From positions 1-64,000 of the forward strand of contig NZ_VSSS01000016.1 of the NCBI RefSeq assembly GCF_008123425.1: DNA of 64,000 nucleotides. Reading direction: 5' to 3'. Positions within the stretch are counted from its first letter, which is position 1. Each line of letters begins with the position of its first letter. The position numbers were made by a program, and so were the translations under genes. Below, piece after piece: positions 44,663 to 54,191 of this stretch. The notes beneath the pieces were generated by a model. The model was not told the origin of the DNA. It saw only the letters and a list, made by a program, of their open reading frames with translations, and did no database searches. This DNA comes from Bradyrhizobium rifense. GTDB taxonomy: Bacteria; Pseudomonadota; Alphaproteobacteria; Rhizobiales; Xanthobacteraceae.

Positions 44663-45313
44663 ATGGCCTCCCCTTTCCCCGAGCCCGGCTTGGCGCGGTT
44701 GCGCCGGATCTGGCGCCAGCCACTTGCGCTGACCTTGATGGGGATCGCACTATGCGGCTGCTCCTTCGATCTCGGCTCGCTCATGCCGGAGAAGGACAAG
44801 CCGCAGGAAGCGCCCAAGGCGGCCGCCGCCCCGGATAGCGCAGTCAGCGCCGCCAACATCACCGAGGCCCAGACCCACACGACCAAAGCCCAGGCCCTGG
44901 CGAAGTCCGGCGAGACGCAGTCGGCGCTCGACGAGTTCAATCGCGCCGTCGCGCTCGATCCCTACAATGCGCAGGCGCTCTACGGCCGCGCCCTTCTCTA
45001 CCAGGGCAATAACGAGCACGACTTCGCGATCGCCGATTTCGGTGCCGCAAGCGGGCTCAATCCGCAGAAGGCAGAGCCGCTGCTCGGCCGCGCCGTCAGC
45101 TATCTCGCCATCGGCAAGGTCAAGGAGGCGGCGGCCGATCTCGATGAGGCCGCAGAGGCCGATCCGCACAACGCCCAGGTCTGGACGGCACGGGGACAGG
45201 CCTATGAGCGGCTGGGTGACAAGACCAAGGCTGCGGCGTCCTACAACAAAGCAGTCAGCCTGCGCCCACGCGATGACGCCGCCCGCAGCGGCCTGGCCCG
45301 CGTCGGCGGCTGA
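44663..45313 (+). CDS. TPR-repeat lipoprotein
   Basis: This is a 216-residue protein with a lipoprotein signal (hydrophobic helix LALTLMGIALCGC; lipobox L-C-G-C, Cys at about 33). An Ala/Pro linker leads to three to four TPR repeats (about residues 70-210): ALAKSGETQSALDEFNRAVALDPYNAQALYGRALLY, FAIADFGAASGLNPQKAEPLLGRAV and AYERLGDKTKAAASYNKAVSLRP. It is probably anchored in the outer membrane as a scaffold. An NlpI-type role is possible but not shown. Confidence 0.88.
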   Translation: MASPFPEPGLARLRRIWRQPLALTLMGIALCGCSFDLGSLMPEKDKPQEAPKAAAAPDSAVSAANITEAQTHTTKAQALAKSGETQSALDEFNRAVALDPYNAQALYGRALLYQGNNEHDFAIADFGAASGLNPQKAEPLLGRAVSYLAIGKVKEAAADLDEAAEADPHNAQVWTARGQAYERLGDKTKAAASYNKAVSLRPRDDAARSGLARVGG

Positions 45314-45340
45314 AATTCTCGCGACGGCGCAGGCGCCGTC

Positions 45341-46285
45341 TTAATCAGGTGTAGCGCTCTTCGGCAGAACCGCGTGGAACATCGACTTCATGCCCGACAG
45401 CATTTCGTCGGCGACATTGGTCTTGGGCCGCGGCGCGGCTGCGCCGGCGTCGGCACGCAGATCGAGCGGCGGCGCGATCACCGGCACCGGAATATCGGCC
45501 GGCGGCGTCAGCCGATTCGGGTTGTCGTTGCCAACCGAGGCCGTGTAGGGCGGATTTGCCTGCGATGAGCCACCATTGCCATAGGCGTCGGGTGACGGCG
45601 TCGACACATTGATCGGCGGCGGCAACGGGCGCACCGTCGACGGCACCGCAGTCACGACACGGGGGGCCTCGGGTATACGGGATGCTTCCTGAACCGCAGG
45701 CTGCTCCGGCGTCCTCTCGGCTGCCTTGCTTTCAGAAGGCTTGCTTTCAGAGGACTTGGTCTCGGAAGGCTTGGTTTCGAAAGGCTTGGTCTCGGTCGAT
45801 TTGGCCTCGGCCGCCTTCTCAGCGGCCTTGCCCTCAGGCGATTTGCGCAGGCGTTCGATGGCAGCCCGCGCCAGATCGTTGGCGTCGGGGGTCACGGCCG
45901 GGGACGCAGCGGCCGGAGCCGGAGCCGAATTGGCCTCGACCACGGGCGCAGCGGCGGGGGTCGCCGGAGCGGACGCACCCGAGGAAGACTTGGCGACCGC
46001 CTTCTCATGCGCCGGAGCAGGCTTCTCTGCCGCCGGCTTGTCCGCCGCGCTCTTGTCGGAAATGCTCTTCTCGGAGACGCCCTTGGCCTTGACGCCGGGG
46101 CCCGGGAGGTTGGCCACGTCGGCGGGTTTGCCGTTCTTGCCGGCATCGGCAGGCGCCACCACCGCGGCTGGCGTATCCGCCGCCGGCCTGGCGTTGATGT
46201 AGTGATTGACGATGTAGGCCCCGATGATCGTTGCGAGCACCGAGGGGAAAATATCCATCGAAATTTTAGCGAGGTATTTCAGCAT
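45341..46285 (-). CDS. membrane-anchored low-complexity protein of unknown function
   Basis: This 314-residue protein has one N-terminal TM (about residues 10-30, MDIFPSVLATIIGAYIVNHY). The rest is Ala/Pro/Lys/Glu/Ser-rich and likely disordered. About residues 170-195 hold a degenerate tandem repeat of (E-T/S-K-P/S-S/F) units: KPFETKPSETKSSESKPSES. There is no recognisable domain. The C-terminal part NVADEMLSGMKSMFHAVLPKS may be a short helix. It may act as a periplasm-spanning tether. It is convergent with the TPR lipoprotein. Confidence 0.75.
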   Translation of the reverse strand: MLKYLAKISMDIFPSVLATIIGAYIVNHYINARPAADTPAAVVAPADAGKNGKPADVANLPGPGVKAKGVSEKSISDKSAADKPAAEKPAPAHEKAVAKSSSGASAPATPAAAPVVEANSAPAPAAASPAVTPDANDLARAAIERLRKSPEGKAAEKAAEAKSTETKPFETKPSETKSSESKPSESKAAERTPEQPAVQEASRIPEAPRVVTAVPSTVRPLPPPINVSTPSPDAYGNGGSSQANPPYTASVGNDNPNRLTPPADIPVPVIAPPLDLRADAGAAAPRPKTNVADEMLSGMKSMFHAVLPKSATPD

Positions 46286-46378
46286 TTCTCGGCCACTCCC
46301 CGCGCGATCTGATGCGGGAACTTTGGGGCATTGTAAGGGATCAACTGCGACGGATCGATGGCAAAGGTTACGCGTGCC

Positions 46379-46663
46379 TTACGGCTTCAGCTCAATCTCA
46401 AGGAACACGATCTCGGTTGAGGTTTCGTTAAGTACGTCGTGTTGGACACCGGCCTTGCGAAAGTAGGACTTTCCGGCAGCAAGCTGCGCCCTGGAACGCT
46501 CCCCATTGGGCGCCACGATGGTCATTTCGCCGGCCACGACGGGAACGATCACGTAGTCCATGCCGTGGGTGTGATGCCCGGTCGCGCTGCCCGGGGCAAG
46601 CCGCCATTCGGTCACCCGGACCTCGTCATTGTCGACCTGAACCTCGGACCTGGCGGCAAGCAT
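46379..46663 (-). CDS. cupin-domain small protein
   Basis: This is a 94-residue single-cupin barrel. GHHTHGMDYVIVPVVAGEMTI has the first-motif His-x-His, the Glu is present, and the second motif follows at KAGVQHDVLNETSTEIVFLEIEL with the fourth His. A metal site is likely. Enzymatic or sensor role unknown. GGAGAGTTCC precedes ATG 46663. It is 24 bp after the chaA-like start side, but transcribed in the same direction as chaA, so they may share a transcript. Confidence 0.85.
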   Translation of the reverse strand: MLAARSEVQVDNDEVRVTEWRLAPGSATGHHTHGMDYVIVPVVAGEMTIVAPNGERSRAQLAAGKSYFRKAGVQHDVLNETSTEIVFLEIELKP

Positions 46664-46686
46664 CGGAACTCTCCTGGGAAATCGGT

Positions 46687-47784
46687 TCAGGGTACGAAGA
46701 CCATGAACACGTAGACGGCAAATACCACCATATGGACCAGCCCGAACAGGACATTGGTCCTGCCGGTGCCGAAGGTCAGCATGCTCAACAAGAATGTCAG
46801 GAACAGCAGCGCCGTGTTCTGGGGATTGAGGCCCAGCACCAGGGGCTGGTCGAGCGCATAGGTGGCGATCCCGACCGCCGGGATGGTCAGACCGATGGTG
46901 GCCAGCGAGGAACCGAGCGCCAGGTTAATGCTCTTCTGAAGGTCATTCTTGCGGGCCGCGGCGATCGCGGAGACGCCCTCCGGCATCAGGATCAGGAGCG
47001 CGACCAAAAGGCCCGCAAACGCCGGCGGAGCGCCGATCCTGTCGGCCACGGCGTCGACCACCAGCGAGAACTTCTTGGCAAGGAGAACGACGGCCAGCAG
47101 CGAGATCAGCAGCAGCGCGATGCTGAGCGCCAGCATCCTGCCCGACAAATGAGCCTCCCCGACCTCGCCGTCCCCCCTCTCATGGACGAAGTAATCCTTG
47201 TGCAGGACGGTCTGGGTATAGAGAAACACGCCATACAGCACGATGGTGACGACATCGACAAAGCCGAGTTGAAGCGCCGAATAGACCGGGCCGGGCGTCG
47301 TCAGCGTGTAATTGGGCATGATCAGTGTGATGGTCGCCAGTGCAATCAGCCCACTGAGATAGACGTTGGCGCCGGAGACCTGAAAGCCCTGCTCGCCATA
47401 GCGCAGGCCGCCGATGAAGACGCAGAGGCCGACGAGGCCATTGCAGACGATCATCACCACTGCGAAGACAGTGTCGCGCGCAAGCTCCGGTGCCGGCTTG
47501 TCACCTAGCATGATGGTGGTGATCAGCGCCACCTCGATGATGGTGACCGCGAGCGTGAGCAGCAGCGTGCCGAAGGGCTCGCCGATCCGCTCGGCGATCA
47601 CCTCGGAGTGATGCACGGCCGCGAACACGGTGCCGAACAGGATCACCAGCAGGACGATCGCGAACAGGCCGCCGCCGGCCGTCAGGGTGAAGCCGTAGCC
47701 GGTCGCGGTGACGATCAGGAACAGCAGCACCGCCAGAGCGGGGAAGATCCAGGACGACCGCGGCATCGGTCCGTGTGCGCTCAT
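46687..47784 (-). CDS. chaA: ChaA-type Ca2+/Na+:H+ antiporter
   Basis: This is a 365-residue cation/proton exchanger of the CaCA family with about eleven helices. It carries both alpha repeats: HHSEVIAERIGEPFGTLLLTLAVTIIEVALITTIML and the second, LLVALLILMPEGVSAIAAARKNDLQKSINLALGSSLATIGLTIP. GEPFGTLLLTLAVTIIE is diagnostic of ChaA. I chose ATG 47784 (MSAHGPMPR), preceded by TGGAGGAATT; ATG 47832 is not supported. It exports Na+ or Ca2+ at alkaline pH. Confidence 0.93.
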   Translation of the reverse strand: MSAHGPMPRSSWIFPALAVLLFLIVTATGYGFTLTAGGGLFAIVLLVILFGTVFAAVHHSEVIAERIGEPFGTLLLTLAVTIIEVALITTIMLGDKPAPELARDTVFAVVMIVCNGLVGLCVFIGGLRYGEQGFQVSGANVYLSGLIALATITLIMPNYTLTTPGPVYSALQLGFVDVVTIVLYGVFLYTQTVLHKDYFVHERGDGEVGEAHLSGRMLALSIALLLISLLAVVLLAKKFSLVVDAVADRIGAPPAFAGLLVALLILMPEGVSAIAAARKNDLQKSINLALGSSLATIGLTIPAVGIATYALDQPLVLGLNPQNTALLFLTFLLSMLTFGTGRTNVLFGLVHMVVFAVYVFMVFVP

Positions 47785-47847
47785 GCCAACAATTCCTCCA
47801 AGCGAGTGGGGGCCGATTATGCGCGAGAACATCGCGCCCGTCAGCCC

Positions 47848-48648
47848 TCAACCCCCGTTGATGAATTGTCGCGCGATCTCGATGGCACCGAAGCTCGCGA
47901 GATCGTCGTGGCCGCCGCCAGGAATGCGGACGAATCGCTTCGGCTCGTGAGCCAGCGCGAACAGCCGCTCGCCGAGCACGAACGGCACAGTCTGATCCTC
48001 CGTGCCGTGCATGATCAGCAGCGGCACTGTGACGCGCGCGATGCGTCGGTCGGAATGAAACTGGTCGCGCATCAGAAGGCGGACCGGCGCGAACCAGTAA
48101 TGCGGGGCCACGACATCGGCGATCGATGTGTAGGGAGCTTCGAGAATGAGCCTCCCGACCGCCTGCTCCGATGCGATCGCGACCGCAACACCTGTTCCGA
48201 GCGAGAAGCCCCACGCGACGATGCGTTGCGGCTCGTAGCGGGCCGTCGCGAATGAATAGGCAGCCGCAGCGTCACGCAGCAGGCCGTCCTCACTCGGCGC
48301 GCCGCTCGAACCGGCATAGCCGCGATAGGACAGCGCGATGAGACCGGTGCCGTCAGCCGTGATGGCCTTGAAGCGACCGACCGCGCCGGCGAGAAAATCG
48401 CCATTGCCGTGGAAATAGAGGATCACGGGGCGGCCGGGCCGCGCCGGCACGTGCCAGACGATGACCTTCTCGCCGTCGGACGCCGCCAGGACGTGCTCTT
48501 CGGCTTCCGGAAAGCCGGCGGCCGCAGGCGCCGTCCGCTCGATGGTCGGGATCGGAAACAGCATCTCGCGCTGCCTGAGATAGAGCAGCACGAGACCGGC
48601 GAGATAGCCGGCCGCAAGAATGATGGCGATCCACCTGATGACGGTCAT
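47848..48648 (-). CDS. membrane-anchored alpha/beta hydrolase
   Basis: This 266-residue protein has an N-terminal signal anchor (about 1-24, WIAIILAAGYLAGLVLLYL) and an alpha/beta-hydrolase fold. YFHGNGDFLAG gives the oxyanion loop, GFSLGTG the nucleophile elbow with Ser, HGTEDQTVPF the Asp, and GGGHDD the His. This is the BEM46/ABHD-type group. Substrate unknown. ATG 48648 gives the anchor directly. Confidence 0.9.
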   Translation of the reverse strand: MTVIRWIAIILAAGYLAGLVLLYLRQREMLFPIPTIERTAPAAAGFPEAEEHVLAASDGEKVIVWHVPARPGRPVILYFHGNGDFLAGAVGRFKAITADGTGLIALSYRGYAGSSGAPSEDGLLRDAAAAYSFATARYEPQRIVAWGFSLGTGVAVAIASEQAVGRLILEAPYTSIADVVAPHYWFAPVRLLMRDQFHSDRRIARVTVPLLIMHGTEDQTVPFVLGERLFALAHEPKRFVRIPGGGHDDLASFGAIEIARQFINGG

Positions 48649-48723
48649 GCCGGCCGGAATCTCACGTCAGCCGCCCACGCCACATGGACGGCGCGCCGAT
48701 CGACGCGCCGTTTCCGCGCGATG

Positions 48724-50124
48724 CTACATCGCCTTGACGATGTTCTCGGTGACCTTCTTGGCATCGCCGAGCAGCATCATGGTGTTGTCGCGGTAGAACA
48801 GCGGATTGTCGATACCGGCATACCCCGACGCCAGTGACCGCTTGATGAACATCACCGTGCCGGCCTTCCAGACCTGGAGCACGGGCATGCCGTAGATAGG
48901 AGAGGTCTTGTCCTCTTCGGCCGCCGGGTTGGTGACGTCGTTGGCGCCGATCACGAAGGCGATGTCGGCCTGCGCGAATTCGGAGTTGATGTCCTCAAGC
49001 TCGAACACCTCGTCATAGGGCACGTTGGCCTCGGCCAGCAGCACGTTCATGTGGCCGGGCATGCGGCCCGCGACGGGGTGAATGGCGTATTTCACCTCGA
49101 CGCCTTCCTTCTTCAGGATGTCGCCCATTTCCCGCAGCGCGTGCTGGGCCTGCGCCACCGCCATGCCGTAGCCGGGCACGATGATGACCTTTGAAGCATT
49201 CTTCATGATGAAGGCCGCGTCGTCCGCCGAGCCAAGCTTGGCGGGCTTCTGCTCGCCGCCTGCTCCGCCGCCGGCCGCCGCGGTCTCACCGCCAAAGCCG
49301 CCGAGGATGACCGAGATGAAGGACCGGTTCATCGCGTGGCACATGATGTAGGACAGGATCGCGCCGGAGGAACCGACCAGTGCGCCGGTGATGATCAGCG
49401 CGGAGTTGCCCAGCGTGAAGCCGATGCCGGCCGCGGCCCAGCCCGAGTAGGAGTTCAGCATCGAGATCACGACCGGCATGTCGGCGCCGCCGATCGGGAT
49501 GATCATGAGCACACCGAGCGCCAGCGCCAGGATGACGATCATCCAGAAGTCGAACGCGCTGCCCGACATCACCAGCCCGACGATGAAGACGACGAGCGCA
49601 ATCGCCAGCGCGATGTTGATGATATGGCGGAACGGCAGGATGATCGGCGCGCCGCTCATGCGGGCCGACAGTTTCAGGAACGCGATCACCGAGCCGGTGA
49701 AGGTCAGCGCGCCGATGGCGACGCCGAGCGACATTTCGACCAGGCTCTGCGCATGGATGTTGCCGGGCGTGCCGATGTCGAAGGCCTCGGGCGCGTAGAA
49801 CGCACCGGCGGCGACCAGCACCGCGGCCATGCCGACCAGCGAGTGGAACGCGGCGACCAGTTCCGGCATCGAGGTCATCGGCACGCGGCGCGCGGTCACC
49901 GCACCGATGCCGCCGCCGATCGCGATCGCGAGGATGACCAGCAGCCAGGCCACGCCGTCAGCCGGCGGATGACTGGCTAGCGTGGTCGCAACCGCGATCG
50001 CCATGCCGATCATGCCGAAGAAATTGCCCTGCCGGGATGAGGCGGGGCTGGACAGCCCGCGCAGCGACAGGATGAACAGCACACCCGCCACGAGATACAG
50101 AACTGCAGCCAGATTGGCGTTCAT
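48724..50124 (-). CDS. pntB: NAD(P) transhydrogenase subunit beta
   Basis: This 466-residue beta subunit carries nine or so helices (residues 1-260) and the NADP(H)-binding domain (about 290-466). FYRDNTMMLLGDAKKVTENI is the conserved end; VIIVPGYGMAVAQAQHALREM starts the dinucleotide site, and HPVAGRMPGHMNVLLAEANVPYDEVFELEDIN follows. With the split alpha subunits upstream it uses the proton gradient to reduce NADP+ with NADH. ATG 50124 lies 43 bp after pntAB. Confidence 0.96.
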   Translation of the reverse strand: MNANLAAVLYLVAGVLFILSLRGLSSPASSRQGNFFGMIGMAIAVATTLASHPPADGVAWLLVILAIAIGGGIGAVTARRVPMTSMPELVAAFHSLVGMAAVLVAAGAFYAPEAFDIGTPGNIHAQSLVEMSLGVAIGALTFTGSVIAFLKLSARMSGAPIILPFRHIINIALAIALVVFIVGLVMSGSAFDFWMIVILALALGVLMIIPIGGADMPVVISMLNSYSGWAAAGIGFTLGNSALIITGALVGSSGAILSYIMCHAMNRSFISVILGGFGGETAAAGGGAGGEQKPAKLGSADDAAFIMKNASKVIIVPGYGMAVAQAQHALREMGDILKKEGVEVKYAIHPVAGRMPGHMNVLLAEANVPYDEVFELEDINSEFAQADIAFVIGANDVTNPAAEEDKTSPIYGMPVLQVWKAGTVMFIKRSLASGYAGIDNPLFYRDNTMMLLGDAKKVTENIVKAM

Positions 50125-50167
50125 CTCAGGTCCCCCTTTGTCTTCGTCACCCCGAGGTGCATGCCGC

Positions 50168-50485
50168 TCACTTCACCTTCTTCTTGTACATCGCCAGCAT
50201 GCGCTGGGTGACAAGGAAACCGCCGAAGATGTTCACGCAGGCGAAGATGAGCGCGACGAAGCCGAAGCCGCGCGCCCAGCCTGAACCGCTCGATATCATG
50301 CCGACACCGACCGCGAGCAGCGCGCCGACCACGATCACCGAGGAGATCGCGTTGGTTACGCTCATCAGCGGCGTGTGCAGCGCCGGGGTCACCGACCACA
50401 CCACGAAATAACCGACGAAAACGGCGAGAACGAAAATCGACAACCGGAAGACGAAGGGGTCGACGAGCTGTGCAGCATGCTCCAT
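50168..50485 (-). CDS. pntAB: NAD(P) transhydrogenase subunit alpha 2
   Basis: This 105-residue membrane segment of the alpha subunit has four hydrophobic helices: [49 protein letters not shown] is the typical run, ending in [18 protein letters not shown]. In alphaproteobacteria the alpha subunit is split in two genes, as here. It sits 21 bp after pntAA and 43 bp before pntB. Confidence 0.95.
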   Translation of the reverse strand: MEHAAQLVDPFVFRLSIFVLAVFVGYFVVWSVTPALHTPLMSVTNAISSVIVVGALLAVGVGMISSGSGWARGFGFVALIFACVNIFGGFLVTQRMLAMYKKKVK

Positions 50486-50506
50486 GGCGGCTCTCCTTAA
50501 ACCCGA

Positions 50507-51637
50507 TTAAGTTGATTTGGGCTGGAAGTTCGGGTGGATGACGGCGCCGTCCTTGGTTAGCGCGGTGGCTTTGACGAGCTCGTCGTCCCAGTTGACGGCA
50601 AGCTTCTTCTCTTTCTTGTCGACCATGGTCTCAATGAAATTGAACAGGTTGCGCGCATAGAGACTGGAAGCGGACGCCGCGACGCGGCCGGCGACGTTGG
50701 TGTAGCCGACGATCTTGATGCCATCGAGGTCGACGACCTCGCCCGGCCTGGCGCCCTCGACATTACCGCCGCGCTCGACGGCGAGATCGACCAGCACCGA
50801 ACCCGGCTTCATCGACTTGACCATCTCGCCCGAGACCAGCTTCGGCGCGGGCCGGCCCGGGATCAGAGCCGTGGTGATGACGATGTCCTGCTTCTTGATG
50901 TGCTCGGCGGTGAGCGCGGCCTGCTTGGCCTGGTACTCCTTGGACATTTCCTTGGCGTAGCCACCGGCGGTCTGCGCGTTCTTGAATTCCTCGTCCTCGA
51001 CAGCGAGGAATTTCGCACCGAGCGATTCGACCTGCTCCTTGGTCGCGGGCCGCACGTCGGTCGCGGTGACGATGGCGCCGAGGCGGCGCGCAGTCGCGAT
51101 CGCCTGGAGGCCAGCGACGCCAACACCCATCACGAACACCTTGGCGGCAGGCACGGTGCCGGCGGCGGTCATCATCATCGGGAAGGCGCGGCCGAAGGCC
51201 TCGGCGCCCTCGATCACGGCGCGGTAGCCGGCGAGGTTGGCCTGCGAGGACAGCACGTCCATCACTTGCGCGCGGGTGATGCGCGGCATCAATTCCATCG
51301 CGAAGGCGGAGACGCCGGCATCGGCGATCGTCTTCAGCGCAGCCTCGTTGCCATAGGGGTCCATGATGGCGATGACGAGCGCGCCGCGCTTGTACTGCGA
51401 AAGCTCGGACGCCTCCGGGCGCTTCACCTTGATGATGATGTCGGCGTCCTTCAGCGCATCGGCGCTGACCGTGGCGCCCACGGCGGTGAACTCGGAATCC
51501 GGCAGGCCCGATTTGAGGCCGGCGCCCGGCTCGACGGCGATCTCGGCGCCCAGCGCCTTGAACTTCTTCACCGTATCAGGCGAAGCGGCAACACGCGGCT
51601 CCGACGGATCGATTTCCTTGGCAACGGCGATCTTCAT
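50507..51637 (-). CDS. pntAA: NAD(P) transhydrogenase subunit alpha 1
   Basis: This is a 376-residue soluble NAD(H)-binding subunit. I chose ATG 51637 (MKIAVAKEIDPSEPRVAASPD), the conserved start; ATG 51670 adds eleven residues. FVMGVGVAGLQAIATARRLGAIVTATDVRPATKEQVESLGAKFL is the Rossmann motif. The mobile loop DIVITTALIPGRPAPKLVSGEMVKSMKPGSVLVDLAVERGGN follows, and GYTNVAGRVAASASSLYARNLFNF is the interface. It is the first pnt gene, after the small aa3-oxidase subunit. Confidence 0.96.
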   Translation of the reverse strand: MKIAVAKEIDPSEPRVAASPDTVKKFKALGAEIAVEPGAGLKSGLPDSEFTAVGATVSADALKDADIIIKVKRPEASELSQYKRGALVIAIMDPYGNEAALKTIADAGVSAFAMELMPRITRAQVMDVLSSQANLAGYRAVIEGAEAFGRAFPMMMTAAGTVPAAKVFVMGVGVAGLQAIATARRLGAIVTATDVRPATKEQVESLGAKFLAVEDEEFKNAQTAGGYAKEMSKEYQAKQAALTAEHIKKQDIVITTALIPGRPAPKLVSGEMVKSMKPGSVLVDLAVERGGNVEGARPGEVVDLDGIKIVGYTNVAGRVAASASSLYARNLFNFIETMVDKKEKKLAVNWDDELVKATALTKDGAVIHPNFQPKST

Positions 51638-51774
51638 AGGCCCTCCGGCGACGCGGGCAAAAACGCGCACGCGAACTTAGCGTCACTCCCGCAACGTTGG
51701 ATACCGGTTTTGGAACCGGCTTGTATGCAAATTTAATAAGCACCGCCGGCGTTGGCGGTGCCGCAGGCGATGGA

Positions 51775-51927
51775 TCAGGTCAGAAAGATCGCCATCAGGA
51801 TGACGATAAGCGCGACAGAGGCCGTGCCGTACTTCACCAGCTTGATGAAGCCCTCATAGGTCTGCTCGTGCGCAACGTAGTCGTTGCCGTCGGCGGTGGT
51901 GTACGCCACTTCGCTATGGTCAGCCAT
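51775..51927 (-). CDS. aa3-type cytochrome c oxidase subunit IV (50 residues)
   Basis: The frame from ATG 51927 encodes MADHSEVAYTTADGNDYVAH followed by EQTYEGFIKLVKYGTASVAL and IVILMAIFLT, then TGA. The pattern (acidic lead, H-x-x-T-Y-x-G-F-x-x-L, one TM helix) matches the alphaproteobacterial aa3-oxidase subunit IV family (COX4_pro_2). It is short enough to be missed by length filters. It is 137 bp upstream of pntAA on the same strand, so it leads or overlaps the pnt transcript. The main oxidase genes are not in the window. Confidence 0.88.
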   Translation of the reverse strand: MADHSEVAYTTADGNDYVAHEQTYEGFIKLVKYGTASVALIVILMAIFLT

Positions 51928-52135
51928 GGAATGTCCCCAGTCGAAAGTCGAATTCTTCGGTTGGGATACCTTAAACCTTCGGGCAGGGCAACGGCACCGA
52001 AGCGCGGTTTTCCAGCAAATGGGCTCATTTGGAATCCCGATTATCGTGGATCCCGCGCGTCAGACCGCATTCGCTGAACGACGGTTCAACGAATGCTGTG
52101 CAGCCGTCATGCCCGAAATTCGGCCCCTTGCGCCC

Positions 52136-54064
52136 TCAGCCCATCGCTTCCAGCTCGTCGATCATCCCGGCAATGACCGAGAGCCCGCCGTCCCAGAACT
52201 TCGGGTCCTTGGCATCGAGCCCGAACGGCCGCAGCAGCTCGGAATAATGCTTGGTGCCGCCGGCGGCGAGCATGTCGAGATAGCGCTCGGCGAACCCTTC
52301 GGCCGCGTTCTCGTAGACGGCATAGAGCGAGTTCACGAGGCAATCGCCGAAGGCATAGGCGTAGACATAGAATGGCGAGTGGATGAAATGCGGGATGTAC
52401 ATCCAGTAGTTCTCGTAGCCCGCCTTGATCTCGATCGCCGGCCCCAGGCTCTCGCCCTGCACCGACAGCCAGAGCTCGCCGAGCCGTGTCGCGGTGAGTT
52501 CGCCGTTCTTGCGCTCGGTGTGGACCGCGCGCTCGAACGAATAGAACGCGATTTGCCGCACCACGGTATTGATCATGTCCTCGACCTTGCCAGCGAGCAG
52601 CGCCTGGCGCTGCTTTGCGCTCTTGGTCTGCGCCAACAACCGCCTGAACGTGAGCATCTCGCCGAACACGCTGGCGGTCTCAGCCAGCGTCAGCGGCGTC
52701 GGCGCCATCAGCGCGCCGTTCTTCGCCGCCAGCACCTGGTGCACGCCGTGGCCGAGCTCATGCGCGAGCGTCATCACGTCGCGCGGCTTGCCCTGATAGT
52801 TCATCAGGACGTAAGGATGCGCCGACGGCGTGGTCGGATGCGAGAAGGCACCCGGCGCCTTGCCCGGACGCACCGGCGCGTCGATCCAGCGGTCGGTGAA
52901 GAAGCGCTCGGCGATATCGGCCATTTTTGGCGAGAAGCCGCGATAGGCCGACAGCACCATGTTGCGCGCATCGGGCCAGCCTATGGTGTCGGTCGCGGCG
53001 AACGGCAGCGGTGCGTTGCGGTCCCAATAAGCCAGCCGCTTCTTGCCGAACCACTTCGCCTTCAGCGCGTAGTAGCGATGCGACAGTTTTGGATAGGCCG
53101 CGCGGACCGAGGCGACCAGCGCATCCACCACCTCGCGCTCGACGCGATTGTTCAAATGACGGGAGTCCGCGACATCCTTGAAACCGCGCCAGCGATCGGA
53201 GATGTCCTTGTCCTTGGCGAGCGTGTTGGTGATCAGCGCGAAGGTGCGCTCATTGGCCTTGAAGGTTTTTGCCAGAGCCTCGGCCGCAGCCTTGCGCTTG
53301 GCGCCGTCGCGGTCCTGCAGGAAATTCAGCGTCGGCTCGATCGCGAGCTCTTTGGCCCCGACCTTGAAGCGCAGGCCGGAGATGGTCTGGTCGAACAATC
53401 GGTTGAACGCGGAATAACCGGTTTGCGCCTTCTCCAGAAAGAGCTGCTCGAGCTTGTCATCGAGCTGATATGGCTTCTCCTTGCGCAGGTCCTCGATCCA
53501 CGGACGGTAGTGCGCGAGCTCGGCGACCTGCATCGCGCGGTTCAAAATATCGTCATCGACGCGGTTGAGCTCGAGCGCGAAGAACAGCAGATGCGTCGAC
53601 GCTGCCGTCAGCCGCTCGGAAACGTCGCCGTAAAACTTTGAAATCGCAGGGTCCACGCTGTCGCCGGCATGGACGAGGCCGGCATAGGAGCCGAGACGGC
53701 CGGCGAGATCGTCGATCGCCTCATAGCGTCGCACGGCTTCCGCGAGCCATTTTCCGCCATCTTCGTTTGCTGTGCCTGTTGCGAGCTTGCCCTTGTAGTC
53801 CGTCTCGAACGCGACGCAATCGGCGTCCATCGTTGCGAGATCGCGCGCCACTTCCGGCGCATCGATCCCGGAATAGAGATCGGCGAGGTTCCACTCCGGA
53901 AGCTTGCCAGTCTTGCTCGCAGGTTTGGAGGGCTTTGCCTTGACGGCAGATTTCTTGACGGCGGATTGCTTGGTAGCTGGCTTGCGGAGAGTAGGCTCTT
54001 TAAGGGCAGGCTCTTTAAGGGCAAGAGCAGTCTTTTTAAGAGCAGTCTTGGAGCGCGAAGTCAT
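52136..54064 (-). CDS. pepF: M3-family oligoendopeptidase with basic N-terminal tail
   Basis: This is a 642-residue zinc peptidase. The metal site is HELGHGVHQ (residues 435-442) with the third ligand Glu in the ETASVFGEML segment that follows. PEWNLADLYSGIDAPEV begins the conserved domain at about residue 55. Residues 1 to about 52 are a Lys/Ala/Pro/Ser tail built from near-repeats (KKTALALKEPALKEPTLRK and KKSAVKAKPSKPASK). The family normally starts near LPEWNL. It degrades short peptides in the cytoplasm. A later ATG would remove the tail, but none lies close to the domain start, so the tail is likely translated. Confidence 0.9.
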   Translation of the reverse strand: MTSRSKTALKKTALALKEPALKEPTLRKPATKQSAVKKSAVKAKPSKPASKTGKLPEWNLADLYSGIDAPEVARDLATMDADCVAFETDYKGKLATGTANEDGGKWLAEAVRRYEAIDDLAGRLGSYAGLVHAGDSVDPAISKFYGDVSERLTAASTHLLFFALELNRVDDDILNRAMQVAELAHYRPWIEDLRKEKPYQLDDKLEQLFLEKAQTGYSAFNRLFDQTISGLRFKVGAKELAIEPTLNFLQDRDGAKRKAAAEALAKTFKANERTFALITNTLAKDKDISDRWRGFKDVADSRHLNNRVEREVVDALVASVRAAYPKLSHRYYALKAKWFGKKRLAYWDRNAPLPFAATDTIGWPDARNMVLSAYRGFSPKMADIAERFFTDRWIDAPVRPGKAPGAFSHPTTPSAHPYVLMNYQGKPRDVMTLAHELGHGVHQVLAAKNGALMAPTPLTLAETASVFGEMLTFRRLLAQTKSAKQRQALLAGKVEDMINTVVRQIAFYSFERAVHTERKNGELTATRLGELWLSVQGESLGPAIEIKAGYENYWMYIPHFIHSPFYVYAYAFGDCLVNSLYAVYENAAEGFAERYLDMLAAGGTKHYSELLRPFGLDAKDPKFWDGGLSVIAGMIDELEAMG

Positions 54065-54191
54065 TGTGTGGGAAACCTGTGTTCAACAAACGCTGCGGCG
54101 GGCGGGGGCATCAAGGTTTAAGAGTGCGTTAATCGGCTTCGGCCAGAGTGACCCGATTCGAGACAGATAGTAGTAGCGTGCGGGGAGCACC

